A stretch of 64,000 bases of DNA from Gracilaria gracilis (GCA_030374805.1 JARGSG010000005.1:124001-188000), one strand, 5' to 3'. Positions 12,263 through 22,286 are shown, numbered from the stretch's first letter. Program-made: numbers and translations. The notes: generated by a model not told the origin, from the letters alone.

Positions 12263-13115
12263 CGCGCTACTGCGTAAAGGACAGCCACCGAAACTGGAAC
12301 CCTTAACGCCCGCGCAAGCGGATGCGTTCAACTCCTTAAAGGAGGCTGTCACGTCAGCACCGATCATATCGTTACCCAAATTGGGATTGCTGTACTCCGT
12401 GGATACGGACTCGAGCGACTACCAAGTTGGTTGCGCTCTTTTCCAAACCACCCCAGAGAGGGAACGGAAACCAATTGGTTATTGGTCGCGTTCGCTGAAC
12501 GTTCACGAACGGAACTACTCTGCATCAGAGAAAGAGTGTCTCGCCGTTGTGTGGGCGCTTTCCACTCTCCGCCCCTATCTTATTGGTGTTCACTTTACCG
12601 TATACACGGATCATTCCTCATTGAGGTGGTTGATGAATATCTCCGATCCATCGGGCCGCCTCATGTGGTGGAGACTCCGCTTAGCGGAATACGACTTCAC
12701 AGTCATATATAACAAGGGAGCGTTGAGCACTCAGGCTGATACGCTTTCGCGTCTACTCACGAGTGGGGAAGCCCTCGCAACCGAAGATGATGAAATCCCG
12801 TGCTTCGTCGTGGACGCAATAGAACCGAAAGATCCGGATTGGCCGGAAGATCCGGATATGGATGCTGACTTTTACGAACTTCTCGCCTCTGGCGAGGGTG
12901 CCACTGAGAAACCCCCACCGGAGGATTTTGTTCCCATTACTCCAGAAGAACTGGTAAGAGAGCAGTTCGGAGACCCCTTTTGTGTAGGGATACGCGCCCG
13001 TCTTAACGGTTGTGCAGTACTCCCTTTCGAGGTGAATGACCGAGAATACCTCATAAAGACAGTTGAGGCAAACCCACAAGTCGTGGTTCCGCATTCCCTG
13101 CAGTCGCGGGTGTGA
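12263..13115 (+). pseudogene. pol: pol of chromovirus 1: RNase H
   Basis: RNase H domain of the Ty3 type (RT_RNaseH). The acidic residues lie in SVDTDSSDYQ, ASEKECLAVVW and VYTDHSSLRW, and are followed by the usual WRLRLAEYDFTV and QADTLSRL. It ends at a TGA (13113-13115) in the middle of the conserved LQSRV.HL stretch at the start of integrase. The frame is the same as integrase, so only a point change separates the two ORFs. An acidic spacer (about 12780-12930) lies between RNase H and integrase. Confidence 0.88.
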
Positions 13116-14549
13116 CATTTAACACACTACCTGAAGATCGGTGGTCACGCCGGAGGCCGGAAGCTTTATCTCACCCTGAGAAGGGACTTTTACTGGCCCG
13201 CCATTGCGGTGGATTGCTACACCACGGTACGCTTCTGTACAGAATGTGCAAAGAACCGAGTTAAACTTCGGAAGAACAGCAAGGCACTGAAGGTTTTTCC
13301 CGCCAGGGCACCGCTCGAGTTTGTCGCGATCGACATTCTCGGACCACTCCTCACAACGAGGCGGGGCAACAATTTTTTACTGGTCATCACCGACCGCTTC
13401 TCGAAGCTGGTTCGGACAGTCTCTCTTCGGAAGATATCCGCCTTCACGGTGGCTAACGCGTTCGCTACCCATTGGGTATTCGCGTATGGACCTCCAGTGG
13501 AGTTGATATCCGACAACGGAAAGCAGTTTGCGTCCAGGTTCTTCCACGATGTGTGTCGCACCCTGGATGTAAAGAACCTGTTCACAACTACTTATCATCC
13601 CCAATGTAATGGGCAAGTCGAACGGTTTAACCGGACAATGCTCGAATCTCTGCGTTTGTACGTTGCTGACAACCCAAAGACTTGGGATCTGTACACTGAT
13701 GCGATTACCTTCGCCTACAACACTCAGGTTCACCGGACTACCGGGGTATCGCCATTTGAGTTGGTACTATCCCGTTCGCCCCCGCCTGTGGCATTGGAAC
13801 CGCAAGCTACGCTTGGAACCTTCCCATCCGTGGGCGACTACCGTAACAATTGTAAAAAATGGCTAACCAAGTTGGTTTCCGCTACGCGGAAGTCTATCGA
13901 ACGTGCCCAGGCCGCTTACAAGCGTGATTTTGACAACCGCTTACGGCGTCCTGACACTCCGCCAATTGCGGTTGGTAACTACATCTATGTACGAAAGGAG
14001 TACTATAAACCGGAACGGGAAAGGCGTCACAAACTCTCGCCAGTGGCGGACGGCCCCTTCAGGGTGATCTCTACAACTACCGACACTGTTGTGGTGAAGA
14101 TGGGAGATACGCACGAGCGGCTATCCCGCGATCGCGTTGTTCTGGCCCCTCCACCCTCGTCGGAGGTAGTAGTGGACAGTCCTTCCGTTTCTACGGGTAC
14201 AGCAACACCGGACAATCCGGGAACATCTGTGGTCGAACGACCTTCAGTTCTACCACACCCCACCCGGGGCCTCTTAGATATTCCGATGTTATCGGAAACG
14301 CCGGCACAGCCGGAACACTCAGGCCTACATGGCCCAAAGCCTTCTTCTTCTACCGCCCATGGTAGGATTATCACCCGCCAAGCAGGACCCCCAACGCACC
14401 CCCCCTTGCTCCGTCTAAGGAGGGGGAGGGAAACAGCTGCTCCGATGGAGATCTTTCGCCGTCGCAACGGAATTCACGCCGTGAAGCACGGGAAGGTGCC
14501 GCAGGATCGCTGCCGCTCTCGCGGAACGACAGTCGAGCTGCAGTGCTAA
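13116..14549 (+). pseudogene. pol: pol of chromovirus 1: integrase
   Basis: Retroviral-type integrase. The zinc-binding part contains H residues in HYLKIGGH and the pair FCTEC. The DDE core shows EFVAIDILGPL (D), ELISDNGKQF (D) and the QVERFN segment (E), and ends with FAYNTQVHRTTG.SPFEL. After it comes a basic segment with RRHKLSPVADGPFRVI, a GPY/F-like module typical of chromovirus integrases. The frame then drifts into Pro/Ser/Thr-rich sequence and stops at 14549. The chromodomain lies in another frame, so a frameshift is present, probably at the run of C near 14400. Confidence 0.88.
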
Positions 14550-15550
14550 GCCCCTCTCAGGGTGTGTCGTCCCCGAACGTCGACGAACCCTCCTTGGAGG
14601 CAGTTGAACCTGCATCGCAGTTGCCGCAGCACCTGGAGAACACCACCCCTTCGGGGAACGTTCGTAAGCACCTGTCAGTGGCGCCCTCCGGACGGGAGGA
14701 CGCTGCGGCAGAGGAACCCAGCACTGGGAATGCAACACCGCGTGGCGAGGCAACTACCCCCATGCAGGGCAAGGCGCGCTTGCGCAGTTGCACTCCGAGC
14801 GTCTCGGTAGAACATGGCACTGCCAGCACGACACCGGTTGCTCCGGAGTTGGCACCCGTCTACGACGGCATACTACGCCCGACCAAGTCGAAACCTCCCC
14901 AAGTAGCGGGCACAGTGCCGGGTGTACACGTCCCACACGGAAAGAGTGCTGTACACGGCCCACACGGAACCAGCACAGCACACACCGGCTTACCGGAAAT
15001 AGCCACCACACGCGGCGTGCCAAGCCAGCAGGGCACGGCGCAGCCGTTGAAGGGTCCACGCGCCCGGAAGGCGGATCGGACTAGGGCAAATTCTAGCCAA
15101 CCATTGTTGGAGTCACGTGCCCGTACGCGGGAGGACGCACCGCACGCGCCCCTTCCCGCTGAGCGTGGAGCACCCCCGCCGGGGGATACGACGACAATGT
15201 CATCGCCAAGGCGGATCGACCCACGCCGACCTGCAATACGGGGGGACTACCACCCAAGTGGGATACCAGCACCCTGTAGGGACGGCACCGAAACCACCTT
15301 GGTGGGCCCCGACACCCTCTTGAGGGACATTTTCGCCCATGAAGGGACCGCTCCACGCGAAGTGACGACAACACGGCAAGGCCGGGAAGTGTACGTGCAG
15401 GAGTACGTCGTCGACCGAGTAATCGGGCATTCCTACGACGGGAACGGCGACCTGCTCTACTGCGTCCGTTGGTACGGCTATGGCCCCGAAGGGGATACAG
15501 AGGAACCGATCGAACATCTCCCCCGATCACGGGTCGTACAGTATCACTAG
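14543..15550 (+). pseudogene. pol: pol of chromovirus 1: linker and C-terminal chromodomain
   Basis: A long Pro/Thr/Gly/Ala-rich linker ends in a chromodomain (about 15403-15549). The signature is YVVDRVIGHSYDG, then LLYCVRWYGYGPE, then a TEEPIEHL segment in place of the usual TWEP..NL. Chromodomains at the integrase C-terminus define chromoviruses and are known to steer integration towards marked heterochromatin. The linker is unusually long, about 270 residues, and contains repeated His/Gly motifs (VHVPHGK, VHGPHGT). The frame is again that of the protease and RT, so the two frameshifts in pol cancel out. Confidence 0.85.
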
Positions 15551-15752
15551 CGGGCCGGCACCGCACTACCAGGCACGCTGGAAAGAGCCCAAGTGGGATA
15601 ATTGGTAACCGTCCAGGACGGGAGAAAAGAAGGAAGATCGAATAGAAGTATAATTGAAGAAGGACCGTCGAGGATGGGAAGTTTACGTTGTGTTCATCAT
15701 GTTGTCATGGAAAAGCCGGTCGAACCGGAAGACAACCCGAGACGGGCACTAC
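15551..15752 (+). other. chromovirus 1 spacer between converging genes
   Basis: About 200 bp lie between the chromodomain stop and the point where the antisense frame ended before the piggyBac insertion. The sequence is purine-rich with no further gene. Confidence 0.5.
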
Positions 15753-15791
15753 TGTCTATTCGACCGCAGTCTTGACCTCAAATGAGGTCAG
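15753..15791. repeat. left terminal repeat of piggyBac 1 with palindrome
   Basis: TGTCTATTCGAC, a short gap, then TGACCTCAAATGAGGTCA (one mismatch to the perfect palindrome seen at the other ends). Probably the transposase-binding end; this is an inference. Confidence 0.75.
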
Positions 15792-15845
15792 CCCCGTCGC
15801 CCGTCCAAAAAAATTAAAAAATTGCATTTCCAGGATGCCAGAAGA

Positions 15846-15880
15846 CATTTTCAAATTTGAAATTTGAAAATTGAAAAGAG
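15846..15880. repeat. subterminal AT-rich hairpin of piggyBac 1
   Basis: TTTTCAAATTT, a single G, then AAATTTGAAAA: a perfect 11-bp inverted repeat. A 15-bp version stands at the matching place in piggyBac 2. Confidence 0.7.
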
Positions 15881-15937
15881 CCTCTAGATTCAACCAAGCT
15901 GTAGTTTAAGTAGCAATAAAAACTTCTAGAGCACTCG

Positions 15938-16020
15938 TAACTGTAGCTCAGTGGTTTCAAACCGTTACAGAGCTAAATAAGACCGAGTTCAAACCTCGTT
16001 TGAGTTTATTAAAACTCTAA
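15938..16020 (+). ncRNA. tRNA-like segment in the 3' region of piggyBac 1
   Basis: GTAGCTCAGTGG resembles a Pol III A box, and GAGTTCAAACCTC resembles a B box and T arm (CGAG/CTCG stem, loop TTCAAAC). A GCTC/GAGC stem encloses a small hairpin GGTTT-C-AAACC. The same architecture, with compensating base changes, is in piggyBac 2. There is no normal anticodon arm, so it is not a standard tRNA. It could be a captured tRNA-derived SINE head, a Pol III promoter, or an RNA structure of the transposon. Confidence 0.45.
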
Positions 16021-16288
16021 AACTTCATTGGGAGCTCGACTACTTCTAGTTGTTAATTTAACTTCAGAACGTGTACACACGCCCACTTGAACAGTAGACA
16101 GAATAAGGGGACATTTGCTAAAGGGGTTGTTTCGACTTAAGGTATATTCTATCTAGCAAGTTTAATAACGCAGATCGAAGTAGTAGAGGGCTAAAGGTAA
16201 TTGAACTGTCTTTTTCTTTATGACAGAAATGCTCATTTTAGTACTAAAAACGAAGGTTGACAACCTTGTGTACACTATAGTGGGTCAA

Positions 16289-18376
16289 CTAAAGCGTAAC
16301 ACCCTGATAATTGTCTAAATGAAGAGCAAAACAATCTCTACCGGTACCAGTGTGGCACAAATAAACTTCTTTGTTCTTCCTTAAATGGCAGTCAGAACAT
16401 ATAAACTTAGACTTCGTATTTCCTCCACATGAGTTGCAGCGACCTTGGTACAGAGCTTTTGATATGCTTCCGTCGTTCCTTTTTCTTTTCTTTCCTGTTT
16501 GCATCAAATGAATTCCAGTTCCAGCAGGTTTTGGGTGCGAATCAATTGGTTCAACTTCTTTCTTATTTCTTTCAATAAGACCTGTTTGATCCCAAGTGTT
16601 ATAGATCAGTTCGTCCGCTAATTCACAAAGAAAATTTTGTGGGCTCTTCAAATGGCGGCCACCATTGGCTGCTTTATAAAAATTCCAAGCATCCACGATA
16701 CAGATAGCCAGTAGGGAGCAATTGACACGAAAAGACCACTCTTTCACCTCGATTTTCTTCTCAAGCTTCAAATCATCTTGACGGGATCGATTATGTTTAT
16801 CGATCATTGAACATGTTTTATAACATTCCTCACATACTTCAGGAATAGAAACCTCGAGTTCAATCTTTTTGGAAATGTTGCCTTCCCTCCTCCATCTTTC
16901 CCTCGTTATAGCAGTACCAGGATTAACTGTTCCAGAAGTTGATAAAAAGTACCTTCGTTCTCTATCCACCCACATGACTGCCATTAAATCGGTATTAATG
17001 GTAGTTCCCTTTGATACCATAGACACAAATTCAGCTCTGTTCGATAAAGTGATTTCAGAAAGGTGCTTCATCGGATAGCCTCGAGTTGCAGTTTTTATAA
17101 CTCCAGTAAATCTCAGTCCATTTTGTAGAAGAGAATTTGCCGTATGGACAGTGGCAAAGAATGAATCTGCACACACTAGTCGCTCAGATCCAAACCATGG
17201 CTGCACCAGCCGTAATAGAAATGCCGTGCCATGACCATGATCTGAAGAAAACTCTAAATCAGGCATTTGAGATCCCATATTAAGCTCAATTTTCAACATA
17301 ATGCCACTTCTACCACAGCAAACGGTCTTCATTTCCAATCCATTTTCGGGTTTGCGATCCAAGGCTGTATAATGAGGAAGGCCTACATCGATCCAGTCAC
17401 CTCCCAATCCGTACCACCGTGACATGCTTTCGTCAACACATAGAGCATGAGATGGAGTGACAAACGATAATCGGTGTTGGTTAATTGCTTGCACAAAACC
17501 ATTTACCAGGCTCCACCGCGCCATACCCTGAATGTCACGATTGTGCGTGCCACTGAAAGAGATACAACTTTTCAGCATCTCAAATCTATTTCGTGACACC
17601 GCCCTACTGATTGACGGGGCAGGAAGATAACTTGAAAAATGCTTTGGGCTCCATAACTCTCTTCGATCTGAGAATTCTAATCGCGTAATAAGAATCATTA
17701 TGCCGAAGAACTTCAGAAGCTCTCCAGCAGATGTTTCAGCTGCTAAATGATCTCTGAGCTTTGCATTAGTCTTCTCCACAATTGAGTGCAGATATCCAGT
17801 AGGGAAAATCCACATAAAGTAGTCAATAGCTTCCATACCTTGTGGCACATGACGAGAAGAGATAAAATCTCCGGCTGGACCAATGATCTTCCATTGATGC
17901 AATTGCATGGAGCCATTCAACAGCGTACAGATTGTCTCCGTGTTCCATTGTCTTTCATGAGCCGTCACTGATTGGTTCACTGCACCTGAAGATTCGTTTC
18001 CATCAGACTGCAAGATTTGCTGAGTTGGAGGGATTTCGCTATCCTCAGCAGTTTGAACCGCACCAGCGCTCGGTATCATTTCTGTAACAGCCGGAACTGC
18101 TTCGGCCTCTTCGTTAACACCACTGCAAAGCTTTACACTACTTAAAGGTATAGTACACTTTTTCTCACGATTGGGTAAACTGAAATTAATAGTGATAAAA
18201 GTCATATTACGACCATTGACTGGCTTGGTTTCCACATTTGTCACGGTTCTCTTGACGGTTTCAGATTTCCAAAGTGATCCAAAGTAGCGTTTACAAGCAT
18301 ATTCGGAGGTGACAAGTCGGGCACGGCTGTGTACAGTTGTTCCTATAACACGGCGCAGATCTGTTGACGGCGGCAT
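16289..18376 (-). CDS. piggyBac transposase 1 (intact)
   Basis: A 695-residue DDE_Tnp_1_7 transposase that should cut and paste its own element. The catalytic aspartates, by motif, are D315 (HALCVDESMSRWYGLGGDWI), D404 (ERLVCADSFFATVHTANSLL) and D526 (CSMIDKHNRSRQDDLKLEKK). The C-terminus is a cysteine-rich zinc module (CNSCGG..., FICSDCHL, YLCHTGTGRDCFALH), as is usual for piggyBac proteins. The N-terminal 90 residues (RYFGSLWK..., then alternating strands) may be a small beta-barrel fold; that is a guess. No stop or frameshift interrupts it. The start ATG lies about 200 bp inside the right end. Piggybac 2 encodes a close relative of almost the same length. Confidence 0.93.
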   Translation of the reverse strand: MPPSTDLRRVIGTTVHSRARLVTSEYACKRYFGSLWKSETVKRTVTNVETKPVNGRNMTFITINFSLPNREKKCTIPLSSVKLCSGVNEEAEAVPAVTEMIPSAGAVQTAEDSEIPPTQQILQSDGNESSGAVNQSVTAHERQWNTETICTLLNGSMQLHQWKIIGPAGDFISSRHVPQGMEAIDYFMWIFPTGYLHSIVEKTNAKLRDHLAAETSAGELLKFFGIMILITRLEFSDRRELWSPKHFSSYLPAPSISRAVSRNRFEMLKSCISFSGTHNRDIQGMARWSLVNGFVQAINQHRLSFVTPSHALCVDESMSRWYGLGGDWIDVGLPHYTALDRKPENGLEMKTVCCGRSGIMLKIELNMGSQMPDLEFSSDHGHGTAFLLRLVQPWFGSERLVCADSFFATVHTANSLLQNGLRFTGVIKTATRGYPMKHLSEITLSNRAEFVSMVSKGTTINTDLMAVMWVDRERRYFLSTSGTVNPGTAITRERWRREGNISKKIELEVSIPEVCEECYKTCSMIDKHNRSRQDDLKLEKKIEVKEWSFRVNCSLLAICIVDAWNFYKAANGGRHLKSPQNFLCELADELIYNTWDQTGLIERNKKEVEPIDSHPKPAGTGIHLMQTGKKRKRNDGSISKALYQGRCNSCGGNTKSKFICSDCHLRKNKEVYLCHTGTGRDCFALHLDNYQGVTL

Positions 18377-18544
18377 ATTGGAGAGATCTTGGTGACGTGA
18401 CAGAAAAAGTAAACGGCCTACAGGGAAGTGGACGGAGTTGTGATTTACTTCTGCTTGGTATTCGAAGGGAAGATTGGGGTCAGTTCACAAACTAAGTTTT
18501 TAAAATTTTTTGGGACTTCTATACAAAGTTACAAGACAATCAAT

Positions 18545-18578
18545 ATTGACCTCATATGAGGTCAATGTCGAATAGACA
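18545..18578. repeat. right terminal repeat of piggyBac 1 with palindrome
   Basis: The perfect palindrome TGACCTCATATGAGGTCA, followed outward by ATGTCGAATAGACA; read inward, the end is TGTCTATTCGACAT. Confidence 0.8.
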
Positions 18579-20357
18579 CTAGTGATTCGAGCCGCTACCC
18601 CCACTAGGTGGAGCACCCCCACCGAGGCGGTTCGCCAGGGCATCCGCTATTTCGACGACATCACCCGAAGCTTCGGTGGCGCTGCGGCCTGCACCACGCA
18701 GGAATCGAGCAATGATCTCGTGCTCGTTCAGCGGCCCAGAACTGGGATTGCCTGATTCAGCGCTCGCTGAAGGCGGAGGAGGACCATCCTCTTGTTCCGT
18801 CGTCACCGCCGCAGCGGACTGCCCCGTATCGGGATCAGCGGGAGTATTTGAACCCGGCTCCGCCGGAGCGTTCCCGACTTGGTTGTCATTCCCGACCGCG
18901 TCGGCTTCGTCACCGTCGTCTTCGACCGTTCTCGCCCGATGCATCGAGGTCGTTATCCACCATTGGATCGCCCCTGCTGTAAGCGTGATAATAATCGTCC
19001 GAGTCGACGTACCTTCGCGGGTGGTCGCTGGGGATTTCACGCGGGGCAGCCCAGAATTCTTCCGCTTGCTCGCGGCTGATTTCCTGGTAGTCCCACGGGT
19101 CGAAATACACGAAGTCGCCCGCGAGCGGGGTATTGCGCCCGAGTCCGGGACCGGAACCGTCACTACCACCGTCTCGACGGCCACTCTGTTCGAAGGGAAC
19201 CTCGTCCCACTGAACGTTCTCGATGTAATCGAGTAGCCCCAGCATTTCTTCCCGGATGGCTGCCCGCACGCGGGGTTGTACGTACCAAAGCCGATACTGG
19301 TCGTAGGCCTCGGTGAGGACGTATGCCGCGAAGCGGGTAGCCCACTCGGTCACCACAACCGACCAAAGCCCCGACCGGGGATGCGTGAGGAGGAACGACC
19401 CCATATAGGTGAAGACCGGGGGCAGTTCAACATAACATCCCCGGCACGCCTCCAGGGAGAACCACCACTCTGGGAGTGGGACGTACCGACCAGGTCGGTG
19501 GGGTGCAGCCATGCGCTCTACCTCCACGTTTTGGTATGGAACGAAGAACCCGAATCGGGAGCGCCAACGCCGTTCATAACGGATGAAGTTCTGAAGGAAG
19601 TTCGACCGGGACGCCCGGAGAAGGTAGTGGAACTCAGCCCGAAGTATCGGTCGCTCCCAGCACATGGCTGCTTGCCGCGCTGCGAAAAAGTTCCTCCATG
19701 CGAAGGTTTCTAACGCCGCGAGGCGGTCGCAGTACGTCATCACTCCGCATGTGCGGTAAAACGCGACATCAAAGTCGTACCCCGCGGGGATCGGGAACTC
19801 GAATGGAGCCCGGTGAAGCCTTGGTAACCGAGCATGACGAGCGCCGCGTGTGCGCTAGCCACCGATTTTCTGCCGTCACGACGGATGTGATAGGTAGGAA
19901 TCGCTATGCGGTTCCTCCAATCCCACGACCCCGTGACGTCGGCGGGTAGGTCCCCCGGAAGGGTGTTGGTCGCATCAGCGTACGCCATGACCAATGCCTC
20001 ATTGAGGACTGCCAATAGATGATACCAGGGCGCGTGCCTCAACTTGAGGGCGTGGGACCGATTGTTCGGATTCAACCCCACCAGGGTATCGTAATGCGGC
20101 CAGACGCGCACCGGCATGCCGGCTGGTATGACTCCCCCCAACGGGTGAGGCGCTAGCAGGCCTGCCCCGGCAACGGGTTGGTTAGACGGCTGAGCCGTGG
20201 GCTGCGTCGTCGGAAGCGCCCCCACTTGTGCCCCTGCTTGCGCAGGTTGGTTGCCGCCTTGCGGAAGTTGTTGGTTGGTGTTGCCCTGTGGCAGGAGGAC
20301 GGACCGGAAGCCGGTGCAGTATCCCTGCGGAGGGTGGTTCGGTTGCTGACCGGACAT
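18579..20357 (-). pseudogene. antisense accessory gene of chromovirus 1 (unknown protein)
   Basis: A long minus-strand frame fills the space between pol and the 3' LTR, antisense to the element. It reads from ATG 20357 to the TAG at 18579-18581, about 590 codons, with two frame changes that cancel (near 19800 and near 18930). The pieces are 20357-19740, about 19830-18910 and about 18960-18579. The N-terminus is Gln/Pro-rich. A compact aromatic-rich core follows, with PWYHLLAVLNEALVMAY, FPIPAGYDFDVAFYRT and WWFSLEACRGCYVELPPVF. The C-terminus is acidic and ends LNEHEIIARFLRGAGRSA and then a Gly/Ser tail. I do not recognise it. Plant Ogre/Tat elements are known to carry antisense ORFs in this position, but I see no link by sequence. 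Protein-like composition across the frame changes argues that it is a genuine gene now decaying. Confidence 0.6.
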
Positions 20358-20585
20358 TTCGGTGATGGTTAAGTCGATAAGCGGCGTAGCCGGGGAAGTT
20401 GAGTGCGCTGGTGAGGCTCGGGGAACGAGTTGTCGGAGGGATTCGCCTTGTGAAAAAGTATGCGCTGCGTAGGCAAGTGTGATGTGCGCTGGGTCGAAGG
20501 GAATTGCCGGCGAGCTGGAGGAGGTCGTTTCTTTCTAGCCTTGGTCCACCATCGCATCGCTCGCGAAAAGCGTAGCGCCCTCGGC

Positions 20586-20599
20586 TAAGGAGGGGGATA
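20586..20599 (+). promoter_or_regulatory. polypurine tract of chromovirus 1
   Basis: TAAGGAGGGGGATA directly abuts the 3' LTR. This is the expected place for plus-strand priming. Confidence 0.75.
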
Positions 20600-21395
20600 T
20601 GAAGTGCAACGCCCTCCTTGAGAGATTCTCATGACTTAGTTTTTTCCGAAATGTCGGCTGGGTTAATTATGACTACATACGATGGCCACGTTGGTGGATG
20701 GGACACGTGGGACACGGCAGAGTCCAGGAGGTTGGCAAAGCATGGCTGGTAATTCTGCACTCTTTATGGGGGTATTCTAGATTATTATGGTATTTGCCGT
20801 ACAGTACGCGAGGCGAGCTACACTACTTAGTGCGCCGGCAACTCTGCCGTCGCACCCAGTAAACCTCCCCCAACCAGGGTTTTGGCTCTAGACTGCTTCG
20901 CCTTCGGCGGTAATCAACTCCTCCTTGGAGGGATATCCCGTAGCTTACGGACTGTCTATCCTCCCTGCATCCCCTAAACGAACCCACTATTGGAAGTATT
21001 TACCAATTGCTGTCGCGTTCGCCCTTGTATAAGGTTTCCGCCGGCTTTACCGTATCCTTAACCACATCTTGTGGACTTTTCTTTTCCTTTTCTTTCCTAT
21101 CCCTTTTTACCCTTGCTTTTAAGGTGTTACTCCGCCACTCGCAGTTTTTGCTGACACCGCGTCGCACTCGCCACCATGTGTACACTTCGCTTCCTTGGTG
21201 GATAACACACACACGCCGCTCACGCGGAATAATTCTTTTTCTCACCTTCCTACGCTCGTCGTGAAGGGTGACCCCGGCTCTACACCTCGACTTAGTCGTG
21301 TCATCTCTGGAAGGGTTCTGCTTGCTGTGCTACCTCGTGTGAAGAAGATCTCGAACGTCTTCGTGGTATTTTTCTCATTGGAGCATTGCACTACA
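20600..21395 (+). repeat. 3' LTR of chromovirus 1
   Basis: 796 bp, aligned end to end with 7141-7938. It carries substitutions, many of them C/T or G/A, and a 2-bp shorter CA repeat. It may also hold the promoter of the antisense gene; that is an inference. Confidence 0.9.
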
Positions 21396-21400
21396 TGCCA

Positions 21401-21597
21401 AAATATATTGAAACAACAACGGTAAATGCACGAATGCTTTAACTCTAGGTTGAAAATGTTCAATGTTCTAAACAATTGATTTTGTCACGAACTATGAAAG
21501 CACAACGTTTGTTTTTATGCAGTTTTAAATATCTGTCATGTTTCTGTTTCTCAAGGAGAGCCCATAATTACGGATTAAGTAATATTTCGTTGTTTGA
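21401..21597 (+). pseudogene. DDE_4-type transposase, 3' part (after the chromovirus)
   Basis: Continues the gene broken at 7140. With one copy of the 5-bp duplication kept, the frame is exactly preserved. It reads HECFNSRLKMFNVLNN, CHEL, KHNVCFYAVLNI and SQGEP, which matches the usual H..VN.RLK.F..L, H..CF.AV.NI and GEP ending of this transposase family. Three in-frame stops (after QQR, after LNN and after HEL) show it was dead or died without indels. The pairing of the two halves fixes the chromovirus as the younger insertion. Confidence 0.75.
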
Positions 21598-22078
21598 TAA
21601 ACACCATTTGCACTTGTTTTAGACTATTCCTGAAGAACGTTAACATGTGAAAACTAGTAATGAATTAAAAAGAAGATTGTGAATACATGTTAAGCTTGAC
21701 GCACTGTGCTATCTATTAACAACAATTTTTTATGCTTTGGCGTAAAGTGTTGCTGGCTGTGGCTCGGTTTTTTCGTTAATGGTTTCACCGGTTAGATATT
21801 AAAAACCGTTAGAAATTTAATGTATACAAGAGAAAGAGTTATTTTTTCGCATCTTCCAGGATCAAACCATGCACGAAACTCATGACAATCATTCTATCAA
21901 TAACAATCTAAAATTGGCGAATTTTCCGCAATTCCCTGCTTACACCTTTGCGCCAATTAGAAACGTTCCCTAAAATTAATATGCATAGGCTTGCATTACA
22001 GCTTCTTAGCAGTGCTTGCCAACCACCCACTGCATCGTAAACCTGTAATCGTATTGGCCAGTTCTTATGTCTATCGTA
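21598..22078. other. no gene seen between DDE_4 remnant and piggyBac 2
   Basis: AT-rich flank, probably including the 3' non-coding end of the DDE_4 element. I found no clear terminal repeat. Confidence 0.45.
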
Positions 22079-22082
22079 CTAG

Positions 22083-22115
22083 TGTCTATTTGACAACTGA
22101 CCTCATATGAGGTCA
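22083..22115. repeat. left terminal repeat of piggyBac 2 with palindrome
   Basis: TGTCTATTTGACAAC, then TGACCTCATATGAGGTCA. Confidence 0.8.
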
Positions 22116-22286
22116 GTTTTTACTCACATAAATTTTAAGTAAAAGTTTTCACTTTTTAAAAAAAAAACACTTCGTCCTCACCTCCGTCGTCCTCCCTTTG
22201 ATGGCGTTAACCAAAGTCGCCCATGACATGTACACAGCAACCAAGCTGGAGCATTTTTTCACAAACGTCAACACAATCTGTACACA

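Larger units (their letters stand above)
15753..18578 (-). mobile_element. piggyBac-type DNA transposon 1, inserted in chromovirus 1
   Basis: A 2,826-bp element whose ends read TGTCTATTCGAC on both sides. Inside each end lies an 18-bp palindrome, TGACCTCATATGAGGTCA, with one change on the left. The flanks are CTAC (15749-15752) and CTAG (18579-18582), suggesting a 4-bp CTAG duplication with one mutation rather than the TTAA usual for piggyBac. It contains one intact transposase, a hairpin-forming AT-rich block and a tRNA-like segment. Intactness suggests recent movement. It sits exactly at the stop codon of the antisense gene of chromovirus 1. Confidence 0.88.
7141..21395 (+). mobile_element. 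Ty3/gypsy chromovirus 1, complete with both LTRs
   Basis: This is a 14,255-bp LTR retrotransposon that includes a nested 2.8 kb piggyBac, so the element proper is about 11.4 kb. The LTRs are 7141-7938 and 20600-21395. They start TGAAGTG and end CACTACA and, compared by eye, differ at about 50-60 positions, roughly 7 percent. The flanks TGCCG (7136-7140) and TGCCA (21396-21400) look like a 5-bp target duplication with one change. The order is primer site, gag, pol (PR-RT-RNaseH-IN-chromodomain), a convergent antisense frame, polypurine tract, 3' LTR. The coding regions carry in-frame stops at 9822, 11096 and 13113 and frameshifts near 12250 and 14400, so this copy is not autonomous. Confidence 0.9.

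Noticed and set aside
15938-16020. A true tRNA gene
   Set aside because: A-box and B-box-like parts exist, but there is no anticodon arm or acceptor stem of normal form.
22098-22115. Nuclear-receptor response element (AGGTCA half-sites)
   Set aside because: Algae lack these receptors, and the palindrome sits only at transposon ends in this window.
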